From GCA-002708315 sp964460905 (GTDB lineage Bacteria > Bacteroidota > Bacteroidia > Bacteroidales > F082), in assembly GCA_964460905.1 (NCBI GenBank), contig CAYWRM010000003.1:1-64000 (forward strand): DNA of 64,000 nucleotides. Reading direction: 5' to 3'. Made by a program: the position numbers and the translations under genes. The notes under the pieces were generated by a model that did no database searches, was not told where the DNA came from, and saw nothing but the letters and a program-made list of their open reading frames with translations. Shown here piece by piece: positions 18,482 to 26,721 of the stretch (its first letter is position 1; every line of letters begins with the position of its first letter).

Positions 18482-20266
18482 ATGACTAATAAAAAAGCTT
18501 TAAAAGGTGGGGAATTCTTAATTCGTGAAACTGAAGCGCAGGATATATTTATTCCCGAAGAATTTAACGAAGAACAGCGCATGATGGCGCAAACTTGTAA
18601 GGAATTTACTGAGACACAGGTTAATCCCCTTATGGATCAGCTGGAAAAGCATGATCGTGTATTGCTTAAAAAACTAATGAAAGATGCCGGTGAATTGGGT
18701 TTACTTGGTATTGCGGTACCAGAAGAATATGAAGGTTTTGGACAAAATTTTGTAACTTCAATGCTCACAACTGAAGAGATGGGTAAAGGTTATAGTTTTG
18801 CTGTTGCCTATTCAGCTCATACCGGAATAGGAACATTACCAATATTGTACTATGGTACTGAAGAACAAAAGCAAAAATATATTCCGGGTCTTGCAAGTGG
18901 TGAAATTATAGGTGCTTATTGCCTAACAGAAGCTGAAGCAGGATCTGATCCCAATTCAGGAAAGGCTGAAGCTGTTCTTACTGATGATGGTAAATTTTAT
19001 AATCTTAATGGTGTTAAAATTTGGACAACAAATGGTGGTATTGCCGATTTGTTTATTGTTTTTGCAAAAGTTAAAGGTGATAAAAACCTTAGTGCCTTTA
19101 TTATTGAAAAGGAATGGGAAGGAGTAACAATTGGTGCTGATGAAGAAAAAATGGGCATAAAGGGCTCTACTACTATTCAATTTTATATGGATGATCTTAA
19201 AGTTCCGGTTGAGAATCTTTTAGGTGAGCAGAATACGGGATTTAAAATTGCCTTAAATATACTTAACTTAGGTAGAATTAAACTTGCAGGAGCTACAACT
19301 GGTGCCAGTAAAGCAACTATAGATAATGCTTTAAATTATTCTAATGAACGTAAACAGTTTGGTAAATTGATTTCAAGTTTTGGAGCTATTAAAAACAAAT
19401 TATCAGAAATGGCAATACGTACATTTGCTGTAGAATCACTAACATATCGGGCAAGCCAAAATATAGATGATGCCATTGCAGGCTTTGTTGCAGAAGGCAT
19501 GGATAAAGGCAAAGCAAACCTCGAGGGGATTCGTCAATATGCCATAGAGGCATCAATGGCAAAGGTTTACGGTTCGGAAGTTCTTGATTTTGTTGTTGAC
19601 GAAGCTGTTCAAATTTATGGAGGTATGGGTTACTCAGCAGAAACTCCTGTTGAAAGAGCATATCGCGACTCACGGATAAATCGTATTTTTGAGGGAACCA
19701 ACGAAATTAATCGAATGGTAACAGTTGGTGAGCTTTTGAAACGTGGAATGAAAGGAGAACTTGATCTTATAACTCCTGCAAAGGCAGTTGCTGGTGAGCT
19801 TATGGGAATCCCTGAGTTTGGTAGCTCAAGTCCTGGTTATTTTGAAGCAAAGCATAAAACAATTGTTAACTTTAAAAAAGCAATCCTAATGGTTGCTGGT
19901 GCTGCGCTTCAAAAATACATGGACAAATTTGCTAATGAACAAGAAATAATAATGTATTTGGCTGATATGCTAATATATACTTATGCAGCCGAATCGATGA
20001 TGCTTAGAGTTGAAAAATTAAGTACCATGTACGATGAAGAAAAAATGTCAATCTATAATGATATGCTGGATGTATATTTTTACGATATTGCTCCAATCAT
20101 GAATAAACTGGGGATAGATGCTGTTAATTCATTTGCTGTTGGTGATGAGCAAATGGGAATGCTTATGGGAATGAAGCGTTTTACAAAAATTGCAGGAGTA
20201 AATGTAGTTGCTGCACGCCGTAAGATTGCTGACCATATGATAGAAGCGAATAAGTATAATCTTTAA
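18482..20266 (+). CDS. fadE: Acyl-CoA dehydrogenase, FadE (YusJ-like) long form
   Basis: A 594-residue flavoprotein, longer than short-chain acyl-CoA dehydrogenases because of a ~190-residue C-terminal helical extension, as in Bacillus FadE and mitochondrial VLCAD. Signatures include YCLTEAEAGSDPNSGKAEA, IWTTNGGIADLFIVFA, ERKQFGKLISSFGAI and YRDSRINRIFEGTNEINR. The catalytic base is probably E404 in RIFEGTNEI. It introduces the trans-2 double bond of acyl-CoA and passes electrons to ETF. No etfAB genes are in the window; the FadF/EMO-like protein downstream is the likely next carrier after ETF. Confidence 0.94.
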   Translation: MTNKKALKGGEFLIRETEAQDIFIPEEFNEEQRMMAQTCKEFTETQVNPLMDQLEKHDRVLLKKLMKDAGELGLLGIAVPEEYEGFGQNFVTSMLTTEEMGKGYSFAVAYSAHTGIGTLPILYYGTEEQKQKYIPGLASGEIIGAYCLTEAEAGSDPNSGKAEAVLTDDGKFYNLNGVKIWTTNGGIADLFIVFAKVKGDKNLSAFIIEKEWEGVTIGADEEKMGIKGSTTIQFYMDDLKVPVENLLGEQNTGFKIALNILNLGRIKLAGATTGASKATIDNALNYSNERKQFGKLISSFGAIKNKLSEMAIRTFAVESLTYRASQNIDDAIAGFVAEGMDKGKANLEGIRQYAIEASMAKVYGSEVLDFVVDEAVQIYGGMGYSAETPVERAYRDSRINRIFEGTNEINRMVTVGELLKRGMKGELDLITPAKAVAGELMGIPEFGSSSPGYFEAKHKTIVNFKKAILMVAGAALQKYMDKFANEQEIIMYLADMLIYTYAAESMMLRVEKLSTMYDEEKMSIYNDMLDVYFYDIAPIMNKLGIDAVNSFAVGDEQMGMLMGMKRFTKIAGVNVVAARRKIADHMIEANKYNL

Positions 20267-20272
20267 ATTAAT

Positions 20273-20350
20273 TGGAGTTTTGGAGTAGTGGAGTTTTGGT
20301 ATTATAGGTGCTCAAATAATACTCCAATATTCCATGACTCCAATACTCCA
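20273..20350. repeat. Quasi-palindromic intergenic element (family B/F)
   Basis: The left arm, 20273-20304, reiterates TGGAGT-TTTGGAGT. The right arm, 20318-20350, is its near complement (ACTCCAATATTCC... ACTCCAATACTCCA), giving a ~32-bp imperfect stem with a 13-base loop. It lies between fadE and the hotdog gene. The 12-mer GGAGTAGTGGAG (20282-20293) recurs on the minus strand at 56449-56460. No ORF. Confidence 0.7.
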
Positions 20351-20373
20351 CAGTTCTAATTTTATAGTTGCCT

Positions 20374-20853
20374 ATGCCAGAAAAAAATAAAATCAGAGAC
20401 ATAGCTAAAAATCCCTGGAAGATGAAATTTTTCATGTTTATGAATCTTCCTATGGGATTTATTGCAGGGTTGAAAATTTTAGAAATTACTCCAGAAAAGG
20501 CACAGATTAGTGTACCTAATAAGTTCATTAATAAAAATCCTTTCAAATCGATGTATTTTGCAGTTCAGGCAATGGCTGCTGAACTTTCATCAGGCATAAT
20601 CGCTATTTCAGAAGTTGCTGAGACTAAAAAGAACATATCAATGTTGGTGCTTAATATGAAAGCTTCTTTCACAAAAAAGGCAAGAACGAAAGTAGTTTTT
20701 ACATGTGCTGATGGTGATAAAATTAGAAATGCAATAGCTTCAAGTATAAAAACTGGTGAAGGACAGACTGTTGATATAACATCTAAAGGAATTGATAAAG
20801 AGGGAGATACAGTTGCAGAATTTGTTTTTACATGGACATTTAAACTTAAATAA
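20374..20853 (+). CDS. Hotdog-fold protein, DUF4442 type
   Basis: 159 residues from the ATG at 20374; a TTG two codons earlier is also possible. The profile, with a short N-terminal helix, GFIAGLKILEITPEKAQISVPNKFINKNPFKSMYFAVQAMAAEL and a beta-rich C-terminus, matches DUF4442 proteins of the thioesterase/hotdog superfamily. Family members are suspected acyl-CoA thioesterases. Its place between acyl-CoA dehydrogenase and acyl-CoA ligase supports a role with acyl-CoA, but the catalytic residue is not obvious. Confidence 0.75.
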   Translation: MPEKNKIRDIAKNPWKMKFFMFMNLPMGFIAGLKILEITPEKAQISVPNKFINKNPFKSMYFAVQAMAAELSSGIIAISEVAETKKNISMLVLNMKASFTKKARTKVVFTCADGDKIRNAIASSIKTGEGQTVDITSKGIDKEGDTVAEFVFTWTFKLK

Positions 20854-20864
20854 AAATTATAGTT

Positions 20865-22670
20865 ATGGAACTAAAGCGCACATTTGATATTGTTGATTTA
20901 AATATTGCAAATCATCAAAAGGAAGATGCCCTTGCTGTGAAGCGAAACGGGAAATGGGAAAAGTTTAGCACAAAGCAGTACAAAGAATTTGTGGATGCTT
21001 TTAGCTATGGACTCCTTGCAATGGGTTATAAAAAAGGCGACAAAATAGTTACTGTCTCTAATAATCGACCGGAGTGGAACTTTATGGATAACGGGATGAC
21101 TCAAATTGGAGCTGTACATGTTCCTATCTATGCAAATCAAGGTTTGGCTGAGTATGAACATATACTGTCACATTCTGATGCAAGGATTGTAATAGTTTCA
21201 TCCAAGGAGTTTTATGATAAAATTAAGGAACCCGCAAAGAATACACCCAAGATTGAAAATATTTATTGTCTTGATGAAATAGAGGGCGTTAAAAGCTGGA
21301 TGGAGATTATTGAATTGGGTAGGAAAGAGAAAGTGAACTTTAAGGATAAACTAGTTGAGATAAAGAATGGCATTGGAGATGATGAATTAATGTCAATAAT
21401 TTATACTTCCGGAACAACAGGACTATCAAAAGGGGTAATGCTAAGTCATAGGAACTTTGTTCAAAACCTGTTGGGCACTATTGATATTCTCCCTGTTGAG
21501 CCTGAAGATAAGTTCCTTAGTTTTCTTCCTCTATGTCATGTGTTTGAAAGAATGGTGAACTATCTAGTTCAGTATCGTGGTTGTGCTGTATATTATGCTG
21601 AAAGTATTGAAACAGTGGGTGATAATATACGGGAAGTCAATCCACAGGGTTTTGCTGCAGTCCCAAGAGTAATTGAAAAACTTTATGATAAAATTATATT
21701 AAAAGGGAAAGATTTAAAGGGAATCAAAAAAGCTCTATTCTTTTGGGCTGTCAACCTAGGGTTGAAATATGAGCTCAATGAGGCAAATGGGGCATTATAT
21801 GAGTTTCAACTGAAGATTGCCAATAAGATTATTTTTAGTAAATGGCGTGAAGCACTTGGTGATAAAGTTAAAGTAGTGGTTTCAGGCGGAGCAGCACTTC
21901 AGCCTAGATTGGCAAGAATATTTAATGCTGCTGGTATTCCGGTTCTTGAGGGTTATGGACTTACTGAAACTTCTCCGGTAATAGCTGTAAACCAGCGTTT
22001 TTATCCATATATTAAGTTTGGTACTGTTGGCACGATATTGAACAATGTTAAGGTAAAAATTGCAGAAGATGGTGAAATTTTAATGAAAGGACCAAGCCTT
22101 ATGATAGGGTATTATAAGGATAAGAAAATGACCGATAAGGCAATAGATAAAGATGGATGGTTTTATACTGGCGACATTGGTGAAATTCACGAACATAATA
22201 TATTGAAAATAACTGATAGGAAAAAAGAGATATTTAAATTATCAACAGGAAAATATATTGCACCTCAAGTAGTTGAAAACATTTTCAAGGAATCATCGTT
22301 TATTGAACAAATTATGGTGGTTGGGGATGGCGAAAAATATGCTGCTGCCATTGTTTGCCCGGCTTTTTACTTTCTTCACGGATGGTGTGCAAAACATGGC
22401 GTTAAGTTTCAGGATAACCGCGAGCTAATTCAGTATCCTAAAGTTATACAGCGTTTTCAAAAGGAAATTGATAAAATAAATGAGAGTTTTGGAAGCCATC
22501 GTCAACTTAAAAAGTTTGAACTTGTTTGCCAGGAATGGACTCCTGAAACTGGTGAATTATCCCCAACTCTTAAGCTAAAGCGTCGTTTTTTAAAAGAAAA
22601 ATATAGAATCAAACTAGACCGTCTTTATGGGTATACCGAAGAATCAGGTCTTGTTGACGAAGGTGAATAG
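20865..22670 (+). CDS. Long-chain acyl-CoA synthetase (AMP-forming)
   Basis: A 601-residue ANL-superfamily ligase. The P-loop-like motif is IYTSGTTGLSKGVMLSHRN. The acyl/adenylate motif is EGYGLTETSPVI, the hinge segment is GWFYTGDIGEI followed by DRKKEIFKLSTGKYIAPQ, and the C-terminal domain is complete. It resembles the eukaryotic-like Faa/ACSL type common in Bacteroidota. It activates fatty acids for the beta-oxidation enzymes encoded upstream. A close paralogue of 593 residues is on the minus strand at 29916-31697. Confidence 0.94.
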   Translation: MELKRTFDIVDLNIANHQKEDALAVKRNGKWEKFSTKQYKEFVDAFSYGLLAMGYKKGDKIVTVSNNRPEWNFMDNGMTQIGAVHVPIYANQGLAEYEHILSHSDARIVIVSSKEFYDKIKEPAKNTPKIENIYCLDEIEGVKSWMEIIELGRKEKVNFKDKLVEIKNGIGDDELMSIIYTSGTTGLSKGVMLSHRNFVQNLLGTIDILPVEPEDKFLSFLPLCHVFERMVNYLVQYRGCAVYYAESIETVGDNIREVNPQGFAAVPRVIEKLYDKIILKGKDLKGIKKALFFWAVNLGLKYELNEANGALYEFQLKIANKIIFSKWREALGDKVKVVVSGGAALQPRLARIFNAAGIPVLEGYGLTETSPVIAVNQRFYPYIKFGTVGTILNNVKVKIAEDGEILMKGPSLMIGYYKDKKMTDKAIDKDGWFYTGDIGEIHEHNILKITDRKKEIFKLSTGKYIAPQVVENIFKESSFIEQIMVVGDGEKYAAAIVCPAFYFLHGWCAKHGVKFQDNRELIQYPKVIQRFQKEIDKINESFGSHRQLKKFELVCQEWTPETGELSPTLKLKRRFLKEKYRIKLDRLYGYTEESGLVDEGE

Positions 22671-22695
22671 TCGTTAATTCTCAAAATAATTTATT

Positions 22696-24759
22696 ATGAT
22701 CTCAAGCATTGTTTTCATCCTGCTTCTAATTGCAACAATTGCTCTTTTTTATAAGAATGTAAGCGTTATTGTTAATAATATAAATCTTGGCAAGGACCTG
22801 GAAATAGTTGATAACAAAACTGAACGTTGGAAAAAGATGTTCAGAGTAGCCATAGGGCAAAGTAAAATGATCAGAAGACCTTTGTCAGGTATATTTCATA
22901 TAATGGTGTATGCAGGTTTTATACTTGTAAATGTTGAAATGCTTGAGATCATGATAGATGGAATATTTGGTACTCACAGGTTTTTAAGCTTTCTGCCTTA
23001 TTACAATGTACTTATATCATTTTTTGAATTTTTTGCCCTAACAGTAATAATTGCTTGTTTTATATTTTTAATGAGAAGAGATGTGGTTAGGGTTAGTAGA
23101 TTTCATTCAAAAGAAATGAAGCGCTGGCCAATTTTGGATGCTAATATTATTCTTATTACTGAAATTCTTCTAATGACAGCTTTATTTTTTATGAATGCAG
23201 CTGATCGAACATTACAGTTGGCTGGTTCTGAACATTATGTTGATACAGGGCATATATTATTTAGTGGTTTTCTGGTTCCTGCATTGAGTAATCTGCCTGA
23301 CACCACATTGATTTTTATTGATAAATTTGGTTGGTGGTTTCATATTGCAGGTGTTTTTATTTTTCTGAACTATATTCCATATTCAAAACATTTCCATGTA
23401 TTTCTTTCTTTCCCAAATGTATATTATTCAAAGCTTAAGCCGGTAGGTTATTTAACCAACATGGAATCAATTACTAATGAAGTTAAAATCTCCATGAGTG
23501 TACTGGATGAAGAGGATGTTGCCGATGTAGAAATTGAACGATTTGGTGTAAAAGATGTAGATGACCTAAACTGGAAAAGTTTAATGGATGCATATACTTG
23601 TACTGAATGTGGAAGATGCATGGATGTATGTCCGGCTAATATTACCGGTAAGTTGCTGTCGCCCAGAAAGATTATGATGGATACCCGTGATCGTCTTGAA
23701 GAAGTAGGCAATCAATTGGTTGGTGTTAACAACAAGTGCGACAAAACCCACAACCTATTAGGTTATTACATAAGTAGCGAAGAAATATGGGCATGTACAA
23801 CATGTAATGCGTGTACTACAGAATGTCCTGTGAATATTGATCAGGCATCCATAATAATGGAAATGAGAAGATATATTTCTTTGGAAGAAGGAGGTGCTCC
23901 GGGAACTTTAAATGCGGCTATTACTAATATTGAAAATAATGGAGCTCCATGGCAGTTTTCACCTGAAGATAGAATGCTTTGGGCAGAAGGTTTAGAGGTG
24001 CCTCTTATGTCAAATAGTAAAGATCATGAATATCTATTTTGGGTGGGTTCGGCAGGAGCTTTTGATGATAGATATAAAAAAGTAACCCGTGATTTTATAA
24101 AAATTCTCAATTACCTGAAAGTTGATTATGCCGTACTAGGTGTCGAAGAATCTGATAGTGGAGATATAGCTCGCCGGGCTGGTAACGAAATGCTTTATCA
24201 GATGCAGGCAATGATGAATATTGAAGTGTTAAATGGTTACGAAGTAAAAAACATAATTACTTGTGACCCACATGATTTCAATACACTCAAAAATGAATAC
24301 CCTGATTATGATGGAAATTATAATGTAGTTCACCATACTCAATTTTTACAACAACAAATTTCAGTTGGTAACCTGAAAATTAATAGCAATGCATTTGCAG
24401 GAAAAAAAATTACCTTTCACGACCCATGTTATCTTGGAAGAGCCAATGGTGAATATGATGCACCACGAGATGTACTTAATGCAATTCCTTCAGTTAAAAT
24501 TGAAATGAAACGCAACAAAAGTTTTGCACTTTGTTGTGGTGCTGGTGGCGGACAAATGTTTAAGGAAGCCGAAAAAGGAGACAAAGAAGTGTTTATGGAA
24601 AGAACAGAAGAAGCATTAAAAACAGGATGTGATATTATTGCTACAGCATGCCCATTTTGTATGGTTATGATGACTGATGGATTAAAGTACGCCAACAAGG
24701 AAGAAGAAATAAAAAACATGGATATTGCTGAATTGGTTAGTGTTGGGTTGGGGTTGTAG
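22696..24759 (+). CDS. Membrane Fe-S oxidoreductase, FadF/EMO type (ETF:menaquinone oxidoreductase candidate)
   Basis: 687 residues. About six N-terminal membrane helices (to residue ~240) form a cytochrome-b-like NarI domain with several histidines. It is followed by two [4Fe-4S] motifs, CTECGRCMDVCP from C302 and CTTCNACTTECP from C367. The C-terminal half has two CCG-type modules (HDPCYLGR near 575; CCGAGGG at 613; ACPFC around 652) as in heterodisulfide-reductase subunit B. The architecture is that of Bacillus FadF and the ETF:(methyl)menaquinone oxidoreductases (EMO) of fatty-acid-oxidising anaerobes. It probably moves electrons from acyl-CoA dehydrogenase via ETF into the quinone pool. 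Confidence 0.88.
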   Translation: MISSIVFILLLIATIALFYKNVSVIVNNINLGKDLEIVDNKTERWKKMFRVAIGQSKMIRRPLSGIFHIMVYAGFILVNVEMLEIMIDGIFGTHRFLSFLPYYNVLISFFEFFALTVIIACFIFLMRRDVVRVSRFHSKEMKRWPILDANIILITEILLMTALFFMNAADRTLQLAGSEHYVDTGHILFSGFLVPALSNLPDTTLIFIDKFGWWFHIAGVFIFLNYIPYSKHFHVFLSFPNVYYSKLKPVGYLTNMESITNEVKISMSVLDEEDVADVEIERFGVKDVDDLNWKSLMDAYTCTECGRCMDVCPANITGKLLSPRKIMMDTRDRLEEVGNQLVGVNNKCDKTHNLLGYYISSEEIWACTTCNACTTECPVNIDQASIIMEMRRYISLEEGGAPGTLNAAITNIENNGAPWQFSPEDRMLWAEGLEVPLMSNSKDHEYLFWVGSAGAFDDRYKKVTRDFIKILNYLKVDYAVLGVEESDSGDIARRAGNEMLYQMQAMMNIEVLNGYEVKNIITCDPHDFNTLKNEYPDYDGNYNVVHHTQFLQQQISVGNLKINSNAFAGKKITFHDPCYLGRANGEYDAPRDVLNAIPSVKIEMKRNKSFALCCGAGGGQMFKEAEKGDKEVFMERTEEALKTGCDIIATACPFCMVMMTDGLKYANKEEEIKNMDIAELVSVGLGL

Positions 24760-24834
24760 GATTTTTTATTAAGTGTTAGAAAGCCTAATTAGTTGTTATA
24801 AATAAAAATGACTTAAGTTTGTTGTGCTTAAAGC

Positions 24835-26211
24835 ATGAACATGAATATTTTGAATTATAGCATACTAGATATAATACTTATCTTTTCGTCCATTGCAATA
24901 TTTATATTTTTTATATACGCAGCAATAATTTCATTTATCGAAAAAGAAAATAAAGCTGCAACTAGTTTTATTCTGCTTGGAATTATAACTCCATTACCAT
25001 TTCTTTTTACAGGTATCTTCGAATTCAATTATCAATCTATAGTTTCAATAATATTGTTGTTGGTATTAGCAATAGCCTTATTGATGTATATAATTCCTGT
25101 TAAGGTTAATAGAAAGATAGTAGATGTTTTTCCAGTAGGTAAAATTGATGAGAGAAACACAATGTTCTCACGAAACGAACTACAGAAAGACACTGAAAAT
25201 TATAACGAGTATTATAATAACAATCCTGATAAATTAGCTGTTGATGAAAAATTTCGAAGTAACCCTGGTCTTCTGGCAGAAGGGTCACATAATTATAATC
25301 GGGTTATGTTTTCATCAGCTGACGCTAGCTTTTTTACTGTGGGAGCGCTTAAATCAATAGTTGATGGAAATGTATCACCAGTTAGTGCTATTTATGATCC
25401 TGATAAAATCACTAAATACATTAAAAACTGGACTAAAAAACTTGGTGCTGTAGATGTTGGTGTTACTGAGTTAAAAGATTATCACAAATATAGTTATCGG
25501 GGAAGAAACGGAAACTATAGCAATGAAGTAGAGCTTAATCATAAATTCGCGATTGCCTTTACTGTTGAGATGGATTATGATGCGCTTAAAACAGGCCCTA
25601 ATGCTCCGGCAGTTATGGAGTCGGCCCAACAATATTTAGCTGCAGGTGCCATTGGAATTCAGTTGGCTGAGTTTATCCGGAAACTTGGTCACCCGGCAAG
25701 AGCACATATTGATGGTAACTATGAGGTTGTTTGCCCTCTTGTTGCAAAAGATGCCGGACTGGGTGAAATTGGCAGGATGGGTTTGCTTATGACACCAAAA
25801 CTTGGTCCTAGAGTTCGTATTGCAGTGGTTACCACAGATATTCCTCTTGTAGTTGATGCTAGAAAATTTGATCCAACAATAACTGACTTTTGCACAGTTT
25901 GTAAGAAATGTGCTGAAGCCTGTCCTTCCAATGCAATTTCATTAAATGATCGAACAGAAATTGATGGAGTTAAGCGATGGCAGATTAATCAGGAATCTTG
26001 CTTTAATTATTGGGCAATCTCAGGTACTGATTGTGGCAGATGTGTTAGTGTTTGTCCATATTCACATCCAAATAATTTACTGCATAATGTAGTAAGGTTT
26101 GGAATTGGTAACTCCGTTATATTAAGTAGAGTTGCCTTATCCTTTGATGATGCAATTTATGGTAGAAAGCCAGCAGTAAAAACCCCGGATGATTGGATGA
26201 GGGTGAATTAA
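24835..26211 (+). CDS. Membrane-anchored reductive-dehalogenase-like Fe-S protein
   Basis: 458 residues with three N-terminal transmembrane helices (residues ~7-85) and no Tat motif. The remainder resembles the catalytic domain of reductive dehalogenases (RdhA): AKDAGLGEIGRMGLLMTPKLGPR, VVTTDIPLVVDAR, then CTVCKKCAEACP from C353. A second cluster is formed by C389 and CGRCVSVCP from C400, the CxnCx2Cx3CP form seen in RdhA. Corrinoid binding is expected for the family but not visible as a short motif. It follows the FadF/EMO-like gene by 75 bases. No rdhB-like anchor gene is present; the fused helices could replace it. Confidence 0.8.
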   Translation: MNMNILNYSILDIILIFSSIAIFIFFIYAAIISFIEKENKAATSFILLGIITPLPFLFTGIFEFNYQSIVSIILLLVLAIALLMYIIPVKVNRKIVDVFPVGKIDERNTMFSRNELQKDTENYNEYYNNNPDKLAVDEKFRSNPGLLAEGSHNYNRVMFSSADASFFTVGALKSIVDGNVSPVSAIYDPDKITKYIKNWTKKLGAVDVGVTELKDYHKYSYRGRNGNYSNEVELNHKFAIAFTVEMDYDALKTGPNAPAVMESAQQYLAAGAIGIQLAEFIRKLGHPARAHIDGNYEVVCPLVAKDAGLGEIGRMGLLMTPKLGPRVRIAVVTTDIPLVVDARKFDPTITDFCTVCKKCAEACPSNAISLNDRTEIDGVKRWQINQESCFNYWAISGTDCGRCVSVCPYSHPNNLLHNVVRFGIGNSVILSRVALSFDDAIYGRKPAVKTPDDWMRVN

Positions 26212-26234
26212 TATTTCCTTTAGAAATGTTTTCT

Positions 26235-26600
26235 CTAATGAGGTGCAGTATCCTTCTTACAACAGGCCGGAAGTGCGTTGTAGGCCTTTAGTTTGGCAGG
26301 CATTTCATCAGCATCATAGCCAATTTTTGTAACTGCTATTTTAAGGTTCTCTTTAGTGTTTTTACCCTTTTTGTATTTGATTGTCAGCACTTTGGTTTCA
26401 TTATTAAGTTCAACAAACTTTACGCCCTTTTCAAAAGCTATATCGTGTTCCAGCCTGTCTTTACATTGCCCACAAATTGCAGAAGTTTGAATCTCTATGG
26501 TTTCAAGATTTTTTTCATTTTTCTTTTTTTTGTCTTGTGCCTGCAAACTAATTGTTGCAAACATGATTATCATTGCTGATAGAATTAATTTTGTTTTCAT
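26235..26600 (-). CDS. Exported heavy-metal-associated (HMA) domain protein
   Basis: 121 residues with a signal peptide (residues 1-22, ...SLQAQ) and one HMA ferredoxin-like fold (IEIQTSAICGQCKDRLEH...). The metal motif is C43-G-Q-C46. Beta strands EKGVKFVELNN and KVLTIKYKKGK are followed by a C-terminal PACCKKD with an extra cysteine pair. It is encoded downstream of a TonB receptor and an HYC_CC_PP-type protein, a context suggesting periplasmic copper or mercury-like soft metal handling. It is separated from the receptor gene by a 120-base gap carrying a palindromic element. Confidence 0.86.
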   Translation of the reverse strand: MKTKLILSAMIIMFATISLQAQDKKKKNEKNLETIEIQTSAICGQCKDRLEHDIAFEKGVKFVELNNETKVLTIKYKKGKNTKENLKIAVTKIGYDADEMPAKLKAYNALPACCKKDTAPH

Positions 26601-26636
26601 ATTTTTTATTAGTTAAGTGACTAAAATTTGAATTGT

Positions 26637-26717
26637 TTGGGGTGCCTAGAGTTTTCCTCTTAACAAAAACAATGTTTGGGGTACAACTTTAGGCACTCCA
26701 AACTTTAGGCACTCCAA
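26637..26717. repeat. Quasi-palindromic intergenic element (family C/D)
   Basis: The left arm TTGGGGTGCCTAGAGTT (26637-26653) is complementary, with two differences, to a 16-base unit AACTTTAGGCACTCCA repeated in tandem at 26685-26700 and 26701-26716. The 12-mer GTGCCTAGAGTT and the 11-mer ACTTTAGGCAC both recur in the element at 44068-44198. It lies inside a probable operon. Confidence 0.7.
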
Positions 26718-26721
26718 GTAC

